In this document: positions 35,749 through 47,265 of the stretch, one piece after another
Layout: the number at the start of each line of letters is the position of its first letter
How positions within the stretch are numbered: the stretch's first letter is position 1
NCBI GenBank assembly: GCA_965644295.1
Contig: CBFFRP010000254.1
Span: forward strand, 40,000 to 103,999
From: Paraphysomonas bandaiensis
Taxonomy: Eukaryota; Chrysophyceae
DNA length: 64,000 nt
Direction: 5' to 3'
Notes under the pieces: model-generated
Database searches by the model: none
The model's input: the letters and a program-made list of their open reading frames with translations, nothing else
Told to the model about the DNA's origin: nothing
Translations under genes and position numbers: made by a program

Positions 35749-36514
35749 TCCTCCAGAGTAAAATGCAATTAATAACTATAGTAAGATTACAACAACATCA
35801 ATATATCCATGTGTCAAATTATTCATTGCATGATGACTTGTAGATGGTAGTTATAATATTAGCTACCAAGTATTGTGTACTATATAGCGATTGTATAGCA
35901 ACTCTGCGTGTCAATGCTACACACTATGCAGCTATCCCAACATATATCAACAGGAAGTGTATGTATACAGTAGAGTATGTATGAAGTGGACCATAAGAAG
36001 TTATGTATAGTCACTTCACACACAGACTCCATGTAACTGCCAACTCACAATAGTACGTGCCGCGGAAATACGATAATTAGCCAATCATAACACATATTCG
36101 TTACCTGCAATGAAATGCTTGGGTATAGATAGCAGGATAGCTTATTATTGGACCACATAATACACTGTAGTATCGTATGTATACTATACTTGTACCTATC
36201 AACTGTACCTACACACATACATGCACTCCACATGGTAGTACAGGAGTACCAGAGTACCAGAGTACCAGAGTACTGTGTGTACGCACAGAGGTGGTGAATA
36301 ATGACCTCACTTCTGTTCTTTCACCATCGAGTGTTCTTTCCTTCAAGTTACAGGACATACATACACTGGAGTGAGTGTATGGTATCAATACATACAGCAA
36401 TAACTCCATTGCCACTCATCATTATCTCATTCAATAGCTATGACAAATGCTACATTAGAATAGCAGCTGCTATTGTTTGATAACTGAATATTCTCTATAA
36501 CTAAACACTATAAC
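35749..36514. other. divergent promoter region of dynein and antiporter genes
   Basis: 766 bp between two divergently transcribed starts. It contains a CCAAT box (36081-36087), TATA-rich runs, and a short tandem run of GAGTACCA near 36246-36272. No gene seen. Confidence 0.5.
36081..36087 (+). promoter_or_regulatory. CCAAT box in divergent intergenic region
   Basis: CCAATCA preceded by AG, as in the 17343 pair; about 330 bp from the dynein start and 430 bp from the antiporter start. Confidence 0.3.
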
Positions 36515-39139
36515 ATGTCAGGCTCAGGGGTCTCATATGATGTTATCATCGGCCTTGCTTTGTTCTTTATCTGCCAGTGGTACTGAACCATACAATATGT
36601 TTGCAATGTCTCATATCCTTTACAGGTATGCAGGAAAGATGAGCAAGACTATGAATGTATCCACCATTCCTGCTGAAATAGGAGTGGGATTACTATTCGG
36701 GCCGAATGGGTTTGATTTTATTCCCCAGTTTAGTCATCATTATTCCCCATTAATGCTTCTTGGGTTTATCGGTGTGAGTTTGGTGATATTTGAGTCAGGG
36801 ATGCATTTAAATATTAAAAAAGTATGCAATTGGAAGATTGGAGGTTATGCTGTAGTTGTTGCGATTATAGGCACAATATTCCCTATATGCGCTGGAATGG
36901 CTGCATTCGTTGCGTTTGGCTATCCCTATTATCCGGTACGATCAAAATGGATGTATATATTTGTGTTATCTGATTGATTTATGTCGGAATGTTGTTTAGA
37001 ATGGTCTCGCAGCCGGTTTTGCTCTGGCACCCACTTCTGTCGGAATCAGTCTTGCACTTCTCTCACGTGCTAAAGAGCTGAACACACGTTGTGGTCAGAT
37101 AGTAATGTCCGCAGCTTTTGTTGATGATATCCTCTCGATAATCTGTCTCGTCATACTCACACATGTCGCCAAAGGAGAATTCCAATTTTTTCACAGTGCC
37201 GTGGTTCCTTTTTTGTATGCTTTTGCTTTTGTTGGTGTAGGATCTTTTGTGAGTGTATTCTTCATGCCCAACGTGATGAATAAGATTCTAAGTCATTGTG
37301 AAGATCAGGGCGATACCCAGGCAGGACGCAACTTGAAAGATCAAATACACTTTACCATTCTCGTAGCCATGTACTTATTTTTGTCGTGGGTGGGAACATT
37401 CGTAGGTTCTGCTTTACTGGGGTCATTTGTCGCAGGTACCTTATTCAATACAGTTCCGAGGTCGACGCTACTTTGGCACAAACATACAAAACATTTTATT
37501 CAATGGCTTCTGCGGCTCTTCTTTTCTTGTACCGTGGCATTCAGCATACACGTTTCCGATCTTTTCTCTGCAGAGGCTTTCTGGAGAGGAGTAATCGTTG
37601 CAGTGTTACCTTGTTTAGGCACGAAACTTTTCAGTGGCATATTTGTGGGAGTTGAGCGTTGGGTGGTGGGGGTAGCCATGATGGCCCGTGGAGAGTTTGC
37701 GTATTTAGTGGCAGAGCAAGGGTATGCATTAGATATGATAACAGGCACCCAGTATGCCATTATCGTGTGGGCACTTCTTTGGGCAACTGTGCTATCACCA
37801 TTGTTTTTTGACTATACTCTTCATAACTATGTTGCTGCTATGTTTAAACGGAGTGATCAAAGGCGGTCTCACCGCATTGGTGGAAAGAAATATTCTGGTG
37901 AACCATCTTTTATAATTCGTCTTATTGGTAACCACCATTGTGGTATGGTTCGAGAAGTAGTAGACTCACTTCACTCTCTTGGTTTCGATGTTTTACAAAG
38001 TGTGACTGAAAGTGACGGTACGTTTGGTACGGGTACATTCGTAGTCATCCCTCGTGATCCAATAGTGTACAATTATCAGCACGGCCATGTGACCACCGAA
38101 TCACGGGGGGGCGAGCTCCCATTGGAGTACCGTATGGCCACGGATTTGTCAGACGATAAGCTAGATGAGATAGAAAAAAACCTCAAAGAGACTATAGCAG
38201 ATAAAGAAGCGCAAGTTATATTTGAACCGTGCGGAGGAGACAAAGAAGATGGCAATCAACACATCGTAGAAATAGGTATGTGTACTATAAGTGCTTTAGC
38301 TATAACCTCATGGTATTTGTATATAAGAGCTTTTTGGTGAGAATTACCGCAATGTTCTTAAAGAGATTACTGACTTCCTCATGCATTCTTGTGCACTGAA
38401 TATCATTAAAGCCTACATCGATGAACCTGAAGATACAGAGCTTGCCATCGATTACTGTGTGTTCTATTGTACTAAAAAAAAAAGTAATCGTTCAGATAGT
38501 CTGGATAACTCTGGTCGTAAAAAATGGAATGAACAGAGTGACCAAGCAAGTCCGTCCCGGAAGACAAAAGAGAGTACTGAGTCACTGTCCTCTGACACGG
38601 AAGCGCGTCCGCATGATGCTGACGATGAGTTGGATGCTGGTATAGAACTAAATTCTGTAAAGGGAAGTGTCAGCGGTTCAGGTACGGCTTGTGAAGATCG
38701 ACCAGATAATTCTCCTACCATGCGCTCTCAAATTGACACAAGGCCTCTCCCAGAGGTGACTGAAGAGGAGCGAGCAGAAATAAGGCAAGGTATACGACGA
38801 ATATACGCTGAACATGGGCTACATGGTGGAGAGGCTCTTGTGCGAATGGTTCATGAAGATGATGTTATCTACTCGATTAACATGAAAACCCTTCACAGTT
38901 CCCGAGGAAAAAGATCTGATGGTGATACGACTTCTCGGAGACGCCCTTCTGAGCACCACAAACACGGCTTACCCAACAAACACATTATCAAGGTTGACTT
39001 TGCGAATGACCCTGAAAAGCGCGCTAAGCGGCGAAGCAGTTCGAACCAATCGATTTCTACAGTTGACTCGAACGAGTGTACTGTGTGTCGTGACGCGAAC
39101 GAAGACGTTATACTGAGCAATGCAGAGAGAAATGTATAA
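36515..39139 (+). CDS. CPA2-family cation/proton antiporter with long cytoplasmic tail
   Basis: Four exons: 36515-36579, 36626-36935, 37000-38275, 38328-39139. They close in frame at 820 aa. The first ~430 residues form a KefB/NhaS-like transporter with a dozen hydrophobic segments. Family signatures include PAEIGVGLLFGP, the core helix LAAGFALAPTSVGISLALL, and the ion-binding AAFVDDILSIICLV, whose paired acidic residues are expected in electrogenic CPA2 exchangers. VVGVAMMARGEFAYLVAEQG is a conserved later helix. The remaining ~390 residues are soluble. A piece around VNFD/FIIRLIGNHHCGMVRE through LKEITDFLMHSCALNII looks folded, then Ser/Asp/Glu-rich disordered sequence follows. It lacks an obvious Rossmann (TrkA-N) motif. 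Likely exchanges Na+ or K+ for H+; direction and membrane are not shown. Confidence 0.87.
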
Positions 39140-39688
39140 GGGAGACCTGCTCGTTGGTTTCCGTATTTTTCGTACTTTTATTCGATACTTATATAGTGCA
39201 ACGTGTGAAAAATGAATTAGTGAGATTGAGGCTAAAGTGTACGTATGACTTAATATTGTAGCATCCTTAGAGTATATGCTAGTAATAAATAAATAGTATA
39301 TGCAAATAGCGACGAGAAAACTTAACAAACTTAGAAAAAATTATTCTCTTTCTTCTCCCATTCCGCCACGCGTCATGTAAATCATTTATTTTATGTTCTG
39401 CACTTGGCGACTAGTACATTCAACCGGTTAATAATAATGGAAGTAAACACGAATTTACAATCAAAGGGTGTGACTCCTGGTCAATAATTGTAAGGATTTG
39501 TCCCTCTTATTAGATTCACTCAGATATTTGCACTACCATTATTCAGATATGATGTACACAACTACGCGAGCAGTATTCAACGCACTCCGCTGGACGACAA
39601 AACACTCTAGTTCACTGTGCATAAACCGGTTTCATCACTTGCAGAGGGCTCCTGCAATCATGATTAATCACATGTATCCCATACCACA
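39140..39688. other. intergenic between convergent genes, nothing supported
   Basis: AT-rich 3' flanks of the antiporter (+) and IFT56 (-) genes. The plus-strand open frame at 39498-39833 overlaps the last IFT56 exon antisense and is rejected. Confidence 0.5.
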
Positions 39689-41832
39689 CTATGTGATTTT
39701 GATATTATTGTCCTTGCACCACTTCTTGATTATTCGAACGAGATATTCAACCTGTGGGTTGGAAGTATTGCGAACCATCGTCATAACGTCTTGGAGGTCA
39801 TCCTTCGAGGCTTTACCGGCGATCATGAGCTGAAAAACCCCCACACATGCTCCGCGTTTCCCCTCCCAGTATTCAGGGTCCGGGTCCAGTCGTTCAAGAA
39901 CGTCAAACGCTTTCGCAGAGTACAAAAAGTGACCCATCTGGTCGCATACATATGTCGGTAAGATCACAAGAAATTGGCAGAAAGAATCTTACTCTGTAAC
40001 AATCATTGGCAATCAGCTGAAGTAAGTTGAAAGACTCATTGCTCGAGTTCATCTTCAAATATAGCTCCCATGCACTTCTCGGGTTGCCATTCATTATATA
40101 ACACCTCGCTAACCACGAGATGTACACATATTCAGATTTGTACTTTTCGTTGTGTATAAGCAAGAGGGCTTCCTCAGCACCCTTGTAGTTTCTCGTGGAC
40201 GCCAGAGACAAAGCATAGTTCCAGTTAAAATCATCATCGTTGTACATGTAAGCCTTGATGGAGTTAAGGTAAATATTGACGTCATCGAACTGACGCATCA
40301 AGAAGAAGCATGATGCCATGCATTGTCGTCCTAAAATACACAGTTAAATCATGGTAGGAATACACACAAATATTCATATGCGTGATATGTACGAACTGTA
40401 ATTCATGCAATAACGTGGTCCTTAGCTACACCATAAAGTCGCCGATGACATTACACATATGTTATAGTAAAAGGCGGAAGAGTCAGCTGTTACCTGGAAT
40501 GGTATCACATTCATGAGCGGAGGTTCCGACCAGCTGAAAGCATTGTTGAGCCACCTTCATGTGCTCTCGGCTTCCTGTAGCCTGGCCAATAGCCGCATGC
40601 ACCACTCCCTTCAAGATGTACTCCTACAACAGGTTATGAACATATGGTCCTATACACTATTCGCACAGAGACACAATTTTCGAACAAGTAATTACACGAC
40701 GCGTCTAGGTGTTTAAAAATTGAAGTGCAACCTGAGGAGTGGCCGGTTCGAGTTCTCTGATCAGTTCATGGGCTTCATGCACTGAGTTATGTCGCAGATA
40801 ATATATGACCTACATGAACAAGCGTGAATATTATTTGTACTACTGCTACACATAGCTGAGCCCATATACACTGCATAGGGTAATAGTCGCGTTGAACTCG
40901 GCATAACGAACACTCATATTTATTACCAGATTCAGCCTTCCTTCTGGAATCACATCAACGAGTGCAGGTAAAACTTGTAGAGCCTGATCACCATTGGAGA
41001 AGACCACCATATTATGCCGGATCAAATCGATAGAATGCAGGTTTACCCCGCGGTCGGCGAGAACCTATACGCAATAAAAATTACATTCAAGATACACGGA
41101 AAACAATATAGATACTTTGAGTTCAGCCTCTGCTGCCTTGCCGTTATATAGGCGAAAGTGATTGCATGCTTTCAGATTAACAGCCGTGGCAGAGTCCGGG
41201 TGTGCTTGCAAATAGACCGCCAAGATTTCCAGCGAAACGTCATAATAGTCGAGTTTGTAGTAGCACATGGCAACGTACACATTAAGTGCAAGGTCTTCTC
41301 GATTTTCAAGAAGCTGGCGCTTGTAAATATCTGTTGCTTCTTGGTGATGACTACGCAAGTAGTGCACTCCTGCCAGAGAGAGCTGGTCTTCTTTTGTATC
41401 CCGTAAATTCTGATGGTAGGTCATAAGTTTGTCCTCATCCCCTCGGCGGTGACAGATATTGAATAAGAGCCGGTTTTGGAGCGCATCTGGAGGTCCTTTC
41501 AGAGCTTCAGCTTCAGCTTCCTCATACATTTGCTGATAAAAGTAACAACATCCCAAAAACAAATGCACCTCGCCCGACACATTATGACAGTCTAACAGTT
41601 CTTTATAAGCATCTTCCGCACGCTTATAATTTCCTAAATGAAATGCTGCATATCCCACCCACATCAACAAGTCTTTGGTATTTCCATCCTGACATTTTAA
41701 TTTAAATTCCAGTAAGGCAAGAGCGCCAGTGTAATCTCTCGCTTGAATGAACTCTTGAAGAGTAGGTTGACCTTTTGCTGTCTTACCCTTATTTACCGCG
41801 GCAGGTTTTCGGGGCCTCTGCACTCCTCTCAT
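39689..41832 (-). CDS. IFT56: intraflagellar transport protein IFT56 (TTC26/DYF-13)
   Basis: Six exons: 41832-41116, 41064-40927, 40809-40732, 40623-40494, 40330-39993, 39937-39689, closing in frame at 549 aa (the vertebrate protein is about 554). Helical TPR-like repeats run through the whole length ([33 protein letters not shown]). Family-specific blocks are nearly unchanged: [52 protein letters not shown] and [20 protein letters not shown]56 belongs to the IFT-B complex, which carries cargo such as inner-arm dynein components along the axoneme. Having it near an inner-arm dynein gene is consistent with a motile cilium, though closeness need not mean co-regulation. Confidence 0.96.
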
Positions 41833-42263
41833 AGCGACACGATTAGTTTAATCCTTTATAGGCAATCACTAACGCTATTTAAAATTCCAATCGATTATCA
41901 CTCTCGTATTTATTGCTATTGTACGCTTACATACATACATATATATATAGCATACTGCAGTATTATTGAGAACTGAAGTAACAGCAAAACGGATTTGAAA
42001 AAGGTACTACACGACTATTGTACAGCACTACGTAGCAGTACTGGAGTACTCCACTCTCTGTATGTGTACAAATACAGTATGTACGTACATATTTTGGTGT
42101 GTAGGTACAACTCTACACACTGAGTACATACATATGTACGACTGTAGACAAGAGGCATAGGTAGGTAGGTACTTCTTGGAATGCAAAGGCTGTTCTGCCG
42201 TATGATAATTATATGATAATATATATATTATTTATTGCATTGTGAGTTAGCCGTTATATAAGA
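41833..42263. other. divergent intergenic region
   Basis: 430 bp between IFT56 (-) and the histone-fold gene (+), with a CCAATCG near 41888 and TATATA runs at 41940 and 42220. No gene seen. Confidence 0.45.
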
Positions 42264-42591
42264 ATGAGTGCTGATAAATTACTGTTGCCGAGGTCATCCG
42301 TAAAGCGGATAATGAAATTGAATGAAGAGGTAAAAGTGGTTTCGAATGTGAGTATGACATTCAGTGATAATTTTAAATATAATAACAACTTCTATGAACT
42401 AATATCAGGAAACTGTTATGACCACTGCGAAAGCAACTGAGCTGTTTGTGGGAGGACTCGCATTGAAAGCGCATGAAATTGCAACATCTCGCGGACGGAA
42501 AACGATTAAAATGGAAGATATTATTACCGCTATTCAAAACAACCCTCGCCAAATGGAGTTCTTAGATACTTGCTTTCAAAATCCTAAGTAG
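42264..42591 (+). CDS. histone-fold protein of the CHRAC1/POLE4 (NF-YC-like) group, 88 aa
   Basis: Two exons, 42264-42347 and 42409-42591, with a 61-nt GTGAGT...CAG intron. It closes in frame at 88 aa. The histone fold occupies nearly all of it: helix 1 LLLPRSSVKRIMKLNE, central helix TAKATELFVGGLALKAHEIA, then KTIKMEDIITAIQNN. TAKATELFV is the hallmark of the CHRAC1/POLE4/Dpb3 branch of NF-YC-like proteins, which dimerise with a second histone-fold partner. Members sit in chromatin-remodelling complexes or DNA polymerase epsilon; similarity slightly favours CHRAC1. It lacks any extra domain. Both exons are too short to stand out individually, but the joined product is convincing. Confidence 0.87.
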
Positions 42592-43223
42592 GAATTGATT
42601 ATAGTACTCGCTTGGTTTTGTTGAGCGGCCCTGTCTTCATGTATTATTTTAACATAAATAGTAGTGTGGTGTGTAAGGATTTTAATGTGATATACTTGTC
42701 TAAATGCAAGAAGGGATCTTCAAGTACATATTGTCACTTCTCTCCGTGAAGGTAAGCGATAGTATATAATAGCTACTTCCGATTAAATGAAGCTTCAAAT
42801 ACTGGGTTATCTATATTGATTAACTGTGAGTATTGGATGAATTCATAGTTCATCAATAGTAATCATTGACTTGAAGACGTGCGGAATTCATACTCTTGGT
42901 AGTAATATATATGCTACTGATTAAGATACGATGCGCATTATGTCCACTTATAATGCAAGGGAAGAGCACGACTGTTTACAATATACATATAGTGAGCAGG
43001 CAATAGAAGAGTAGCTATTATTCTGAAGCCAAATATAGTGACCTAGTGCTAACCCTAATCGAATGGCTTGCTGTTATCTTATTACAAAAAAATATCGTCA
43101 CTCCGACCATAGAATAAACATTACATTAGACTAATTTTTCAGTTACTACCAAATACGTAGTATATAAATACTTAGTTCAACTTAAGTCTCCTCGGACTCG
43201 CTTTCTCTCTCACTGACCGCAAA
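42592..43223. other. intergenic, nothing supported
   Basis: AT-rich spacer without recognisable repeats or open frames. Confidence 0.45.
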
Positions 43224-43349
43224 ATGTACCATAACTCTCAACCAAAATTTAATAAATTCTATAACATTCCAGAGTTGTCTAATTTGTTTGAAGAAAATAA
43301 TATGTTAAGACACATTATTTGCTATATCGCAGAACGAAAGGAAGAGTAA
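43224..43349 (+). CDS. possible small protein (41 aa) or first exon, faint SSXT-like look
   Basis: A 41-codon ORF with a clean ATG follows a pyrimidine-rich stretch (CTTTCTCTCTCACTG). The segment LFEENNMLRHIICYIAE faintly resembles the SS18/GIF (SSXT) helix, which has a D/E-E-N-x-x-L-I core. The stop codon overlaps a GTAAAG donor-like site at 43346, so this may be a first exon. I found no convincing second exon. A second small ATG frame at 43353 (MSSVKIGIVVTVVLLTG) looks like a signal peptide. Both are speculative. Confidence 0.25.
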   Translation: MYHNSQPKFNKFYNIPELSNLFEENNMLRHIICYIAERKEE

Positions 43350-44026
43350 AGCATGAGCTCTGTTAAAATTGGAATCGTAGTTACTGTCGTACTTCTTACG
43401 GGTAAATACTATGATAATGCGGTTATAAAGCGTATTATCATATTGATGTTAGTGTAGTAATGTATATACTGGTGTTACTTCCTCGCTTTATGACAGTATT
43501 AACCGCACACAATATACAGTGTACAGTATAGCATCTTTTGTCTGATCTGTCGCTGGTTTCACTTCTTTCCATAATAAGTCGATAAGTCGCAGTCCTCACA
43601 GAAGAAAAATGTATTTGCCATTACAGAACGTAGAATATTCATAAAGCATGTGTAACGTACAAGTGAGGCAGTAATGAATTACAATTATTACAGAATATAA
43701 CGCACATAGGGTATACACCAGCACACAGAATTCAAAGTCATGACTCCAAACAAATTAAAATGAATTTTTGGACCCATGGTATAGAGAAACGGTCTTTATT
43801 GTTGCATTCTGAAACAGCTAATATGAAAACGAGTCAATGAACATTTTACTGGTCATCACACACTCATAAAAACGATGTTTCTCTTGATATCTCGATAATC
43901 CTTTATCTTCTTGGATAAATAGATTGCATCACTTGCAAAGAGAGGAGCGGATGATGCATATCTATTCCAACAAGCAAGATATTTACGGCATACTGGTATA
44001 CCACTATCCGTAGGAAGAGTTTATAT
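43350..44026. other. intergenic, AT-rich
   Basis: No supported gene apart from the signal-peptide-like start at 43353 mentioned with the neighbouring ORF. It contains TATATA and ATTACAG-like short sequences only. Confidence 0.4.
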
Positions 44027-44140
44027 ATTTTTGTTCAAAGGTGCCTCAAATATCGAGACAACAATTTTCTCTCCAGCCGTAGTTGTGTTTCTCTAATGTA
44101 GATAGTTTTGCTTCAATTCATTTCCAAGAAGTATGTATGA
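44027..44140. repeat. dispersed repeat, copy A (LTR-like remnant)
   Basis: Similar over ~115 bp to 57299-57415, sharing TATATTTTTGTTCAA, GCCTC-AATAT-GAGAC and CCAGCCGTAGT. The 57-kb copy sits ~200 bp before a gag-like region, so this looks like a solo-LTR remnant of the same family. It lies about 400 bp upstream of the kinase gene. Confidence 0.6.
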
Positions 44141-44551
44141 CTTCTGCACTCTGTGTGGATCAGCCATATCCTATCAGCCATACCAATCCTAAAACTTTAG
44201 GCCTAAATAACCCATATTTGGGATTTTTAAGGGATATACGTCGTAGGGTATTTAAAATGGCCTAAAATACTTGACGGTATTCCTACGTCATTTTCAGTCG
44301 AGATAGGGGATCGTATGTGGGTTGATGGGGGATTTTCTAACTCTATGAGCGAATGAAATGGCTTGAAATGACCGTAATAAAGCTGTCATTCGATACTGCA
44401 ACATCGTCGTAGTTTGCGACAGAGGGTGCATGGAGGATTGAACATGCAGTTGATGGAAGGAGTAACACGTTAGGCTATAAAGTCCACTAAATATAGTGAA
44501 TGGGTGCGTGTATTTTTAACACCACTTAGCCTTCGTATATCAAGTGATATC

Positions 44552-45857
44552 ATGGGCGCTGGTGTGTCGACTTCAAAATCTCCATTACCATTTAAAAATT
44601 TCAAGATAGAGTCCATTATAGGGAACGGTTCATATGGAGTTGTTAAGAGAGCAACACATATTCCGACCGAGACTGACTACGCTCTAAAAATTATAAATAT
44701 TCGGAGATGTATTTCTAGAAGTGGGGGTGCTGCAGTGCTCAAGGGAGAGATTACATGTCTAAAAAAGCTTCCGTATCATACATTTGTTTGCAATCTGCAC
44801 TATGCTTTCCACGATACTGTGGATTGCACTCTAGTTCTCGATTTACTGACTGGGGGAGATTTGAGGTATCATATGAACTCCCGTGTTATGTTTACAGAAA
44901 GTGATATTGCGTTTATTGGGGCGTGTATATCGTCCGCACTTAATCATATCCATAGACATGGAGTAATTCACAGAGGTGATATATAATGCTCCATGTGATT
45001 TGTTTTAAAGCTGTATTTGTATAGATGTGAAACCGGAAAATATTGTGCTTGATGGTCAAGGGTTTCCACGACTGACAGATTTCGGTGTATCTCATTTTAC
45101 CGCTGACAGCATAGTGTGCACATGCTGTAGTGGTACTGTTGGGTATCTAGCGCCAGAAATTTTGACATCGTCCCGTCGCCACAGCTTTGAAAGTGATTTT
45201 TGGAGCTTAGGAGTAGTGATGTTTGAATTATTATTTGGGGGGCGACCATTTGTTAGAAATTGTCCACCAAGGTTTTCCATCTTTGTGGAAAACAGATACA
45301 GAGATCTGTGGTCAATTGGCAGCTATATATCCACTTTCGACATTGCTAGTATCGACCATACAAAAGCTTACCTTGATGACTATTTGTCATATATGAACGA
45401 AGAGGCCAATGGTGCTCCGTGTTCTGAGATGGATCATATATTGCAAGTTTCACTTCCCCCGGCATTGACAATAAGTATGCCACATATCACGAGATGTGGA
45501 GATCACGTGTCAACTTCATTCGTCTCTGTTATCTGTGGTCTTCTGGACCCAAGGATTCCACAGCGACTAGGTGCAGGAGCCAACTATACTCGTTTACAAT
45601 GTCACGCCTTTTTTGACTTTATCGATTGGCATGCATTACAGCAGCGAAGAATTGCGTCTCCTTTACAATGCAAATCACATATGAACCCCACCCTTGGAAA
45701 TGACGAAAGTAATATCTCGTGCTCGTCCACTGAGGACCAAGAGCTTCCTGAGGAAATTAGTAAGATACTTGAAGAATATACATATACCCCCTTGGAGAAC
45801 AGACTCCCATGCCGAAATACACCTGATGAAGTAACTGAGAAAACTCTGCGTGCATGA
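44552..45857 (+). CDS. protein kinase, AGC group, YANK/STK32-like, possibly N-myristoylated
   Basis: Two exons, 44552-44975 and 45025-45857, with a 49-nt intron inside the HRD motif. Closes in frame at 418 aa. I chose the ATG at 44552 because it begins MGAGVSTSKS, a good N-myristoylation sequence as in STK32 kinases; an ATG 48 nt upstream (44504) would bury it. Kinase motifs in order: IGNGSYGVVKRA (Gly loop), YALKII (Lys), LLTGGDLRYHM, HRDVKPEN (catalytic loop), LTDFGVS, LAPEIL (APE) and SDFWSLGVVMFELLFGGRPF. GGDLRYH and the post-kinase IDWHAL-QRRI segment match YANK kinases. An inserted loop after GRPF (RFSIFVENRYRDL) is longer than usual. All catalytic residues are present. Confidence 0.85.
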
Positions 45858-46310
45858 TACAGGTTGTGATTACTAGCCAACAATGTCTAGAGGTCTATAT
45901 ACTTTGTGAAACATATTTTTTTCTTCTTCTTCTGTTTTTTTATTTTTGTTATTGGCTGCAGATTGGCACATGTGATGCTAATTTTGTGTTCTGTGTAAAT
46001 TGTAAATTATCTCAGATTAGCAGAGTACTATATCCAAGGATATTGTACCTGAAATCTGAATTTAATAATTTTTTTATTCGTATGAACCATATCTTAGCTA
46101 GAATCAATAGCCTACACTTTCTTTATCAATATACCCTCTTTGTCCACACCTGGGTGAAGAGAACAGAATACGTATCGTCCACAACACAGCGACTGAGTTT
46201 TGCGCAATACACTTCTCTTCAACTTCAGTTGGGTTGAGTAACGTCAGTCACCATACTTCATCAGAGCACGATAAACATAGGTAAATGTATGGAGTAATGT
46301 CCGGTATTAC
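45858..46310. other. intergenic, nothing supported
   Basis: Kinase 3' flank. The open frame at 45854-46237 is mostly homopolymer and Phe/Leu-rich and I do not accept it. Confidence 0.4.
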
Positions 46311-46331
46311 CATCGGTGGACCTCAGCAAAA

Positions 46332-47044
46332 GTACCTATAGGTAGGTACCTATAGGAGACCTATAGGTACTTTATTAATTAAATCTCCTAGTACCTATTA
46401 GGAACTTGTCTAGTACCTATAGGTACATTTTAGCTCAATAGGTAGTACCTATACCAGCTTCAGATAGGACCACCTATAGGTGGCAAGACCAGCTATAGGT
46501 GGGTCCTATTTCTTGGTACCTAATAATTGCATTAGGAACCCCTATTAGGCACTACCTTTTTGACCTATAGGTACTAAGCAAGTTCCTAATAATGACCTAT
46601 AGGTACAAACAAGTACCTAATACGGACCTATAGGTACGACCTATACGTGTCCTATAGGTACTTAATAATTTCCTAATAGGTACTTATCGGTACCTATAGG
46701 TACTACCTAGTATTGACATTGCTACCTATAGGTAGTAGTACCTATAGGTAGCAAGATCAGCTATAGGTGGGTCCTATTTCTTGGTACCTAACAATCGAAT
46801 TAGGAACCCCTATTAGGTATTAATTTTGACCTATAGGTACTACCTAGATAGCTAACATATACCTATAGGTGTAGTACCTATAGGTGGCAAGACTAGCTAT
46901 AGGTGGATCCTATTTATTGGTACCTAATAATCGTATTAGAAACCCCTATTAGGCACTACCTTTTTGACCTATAGGTACTACCTAGTTAGGTAACACACAC
47001 CTATAGTTGTAGAACCTACTAAATACCCTGCCACCTATAGGTAC
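46332..47044. repeat. left subterminal array of ACCTATAGGT palindromes
   Basis: By hand count 15 exact copies of the perfect palindrome ACCTATAGGT, plus many variants (CCTATTAGG, AGCTATAGGT, ACCTAATA). It is partly built from an ~85-bp higher-order unit containing GGAACCCCTATTAGG that recurs three times. Confidence 0.93.
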
Positions 47045-47265
47045 GATGCAGCCCAGCCTACAAACCACACACTGCTCATAAAACGCTATACAACATTAGT
47101 ATCGTTTATAGAGAAGAGTACTAGACAAATCAAATCAGCATACACACTCGAAAGAACAGAAAACACACACTCGAAAGCGATATATGAATAAAATCGATAA
47201 TAAAAAATAGCCAGCTTGAAAACTGACTATGCCTAACATCGGAGGAAATGGTTAATACACATACC

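Noticed and set aside
39498-39833. Plus-strand ORF of 111 codons
   Set aside because: Antisense to the last IFT56 exon.
45854-46237. Phe/Leu-rich 127-codon ORF after the kinase
   Set aside because: Arises from T-rich DNA; no start context, no repeats of coding pattern.
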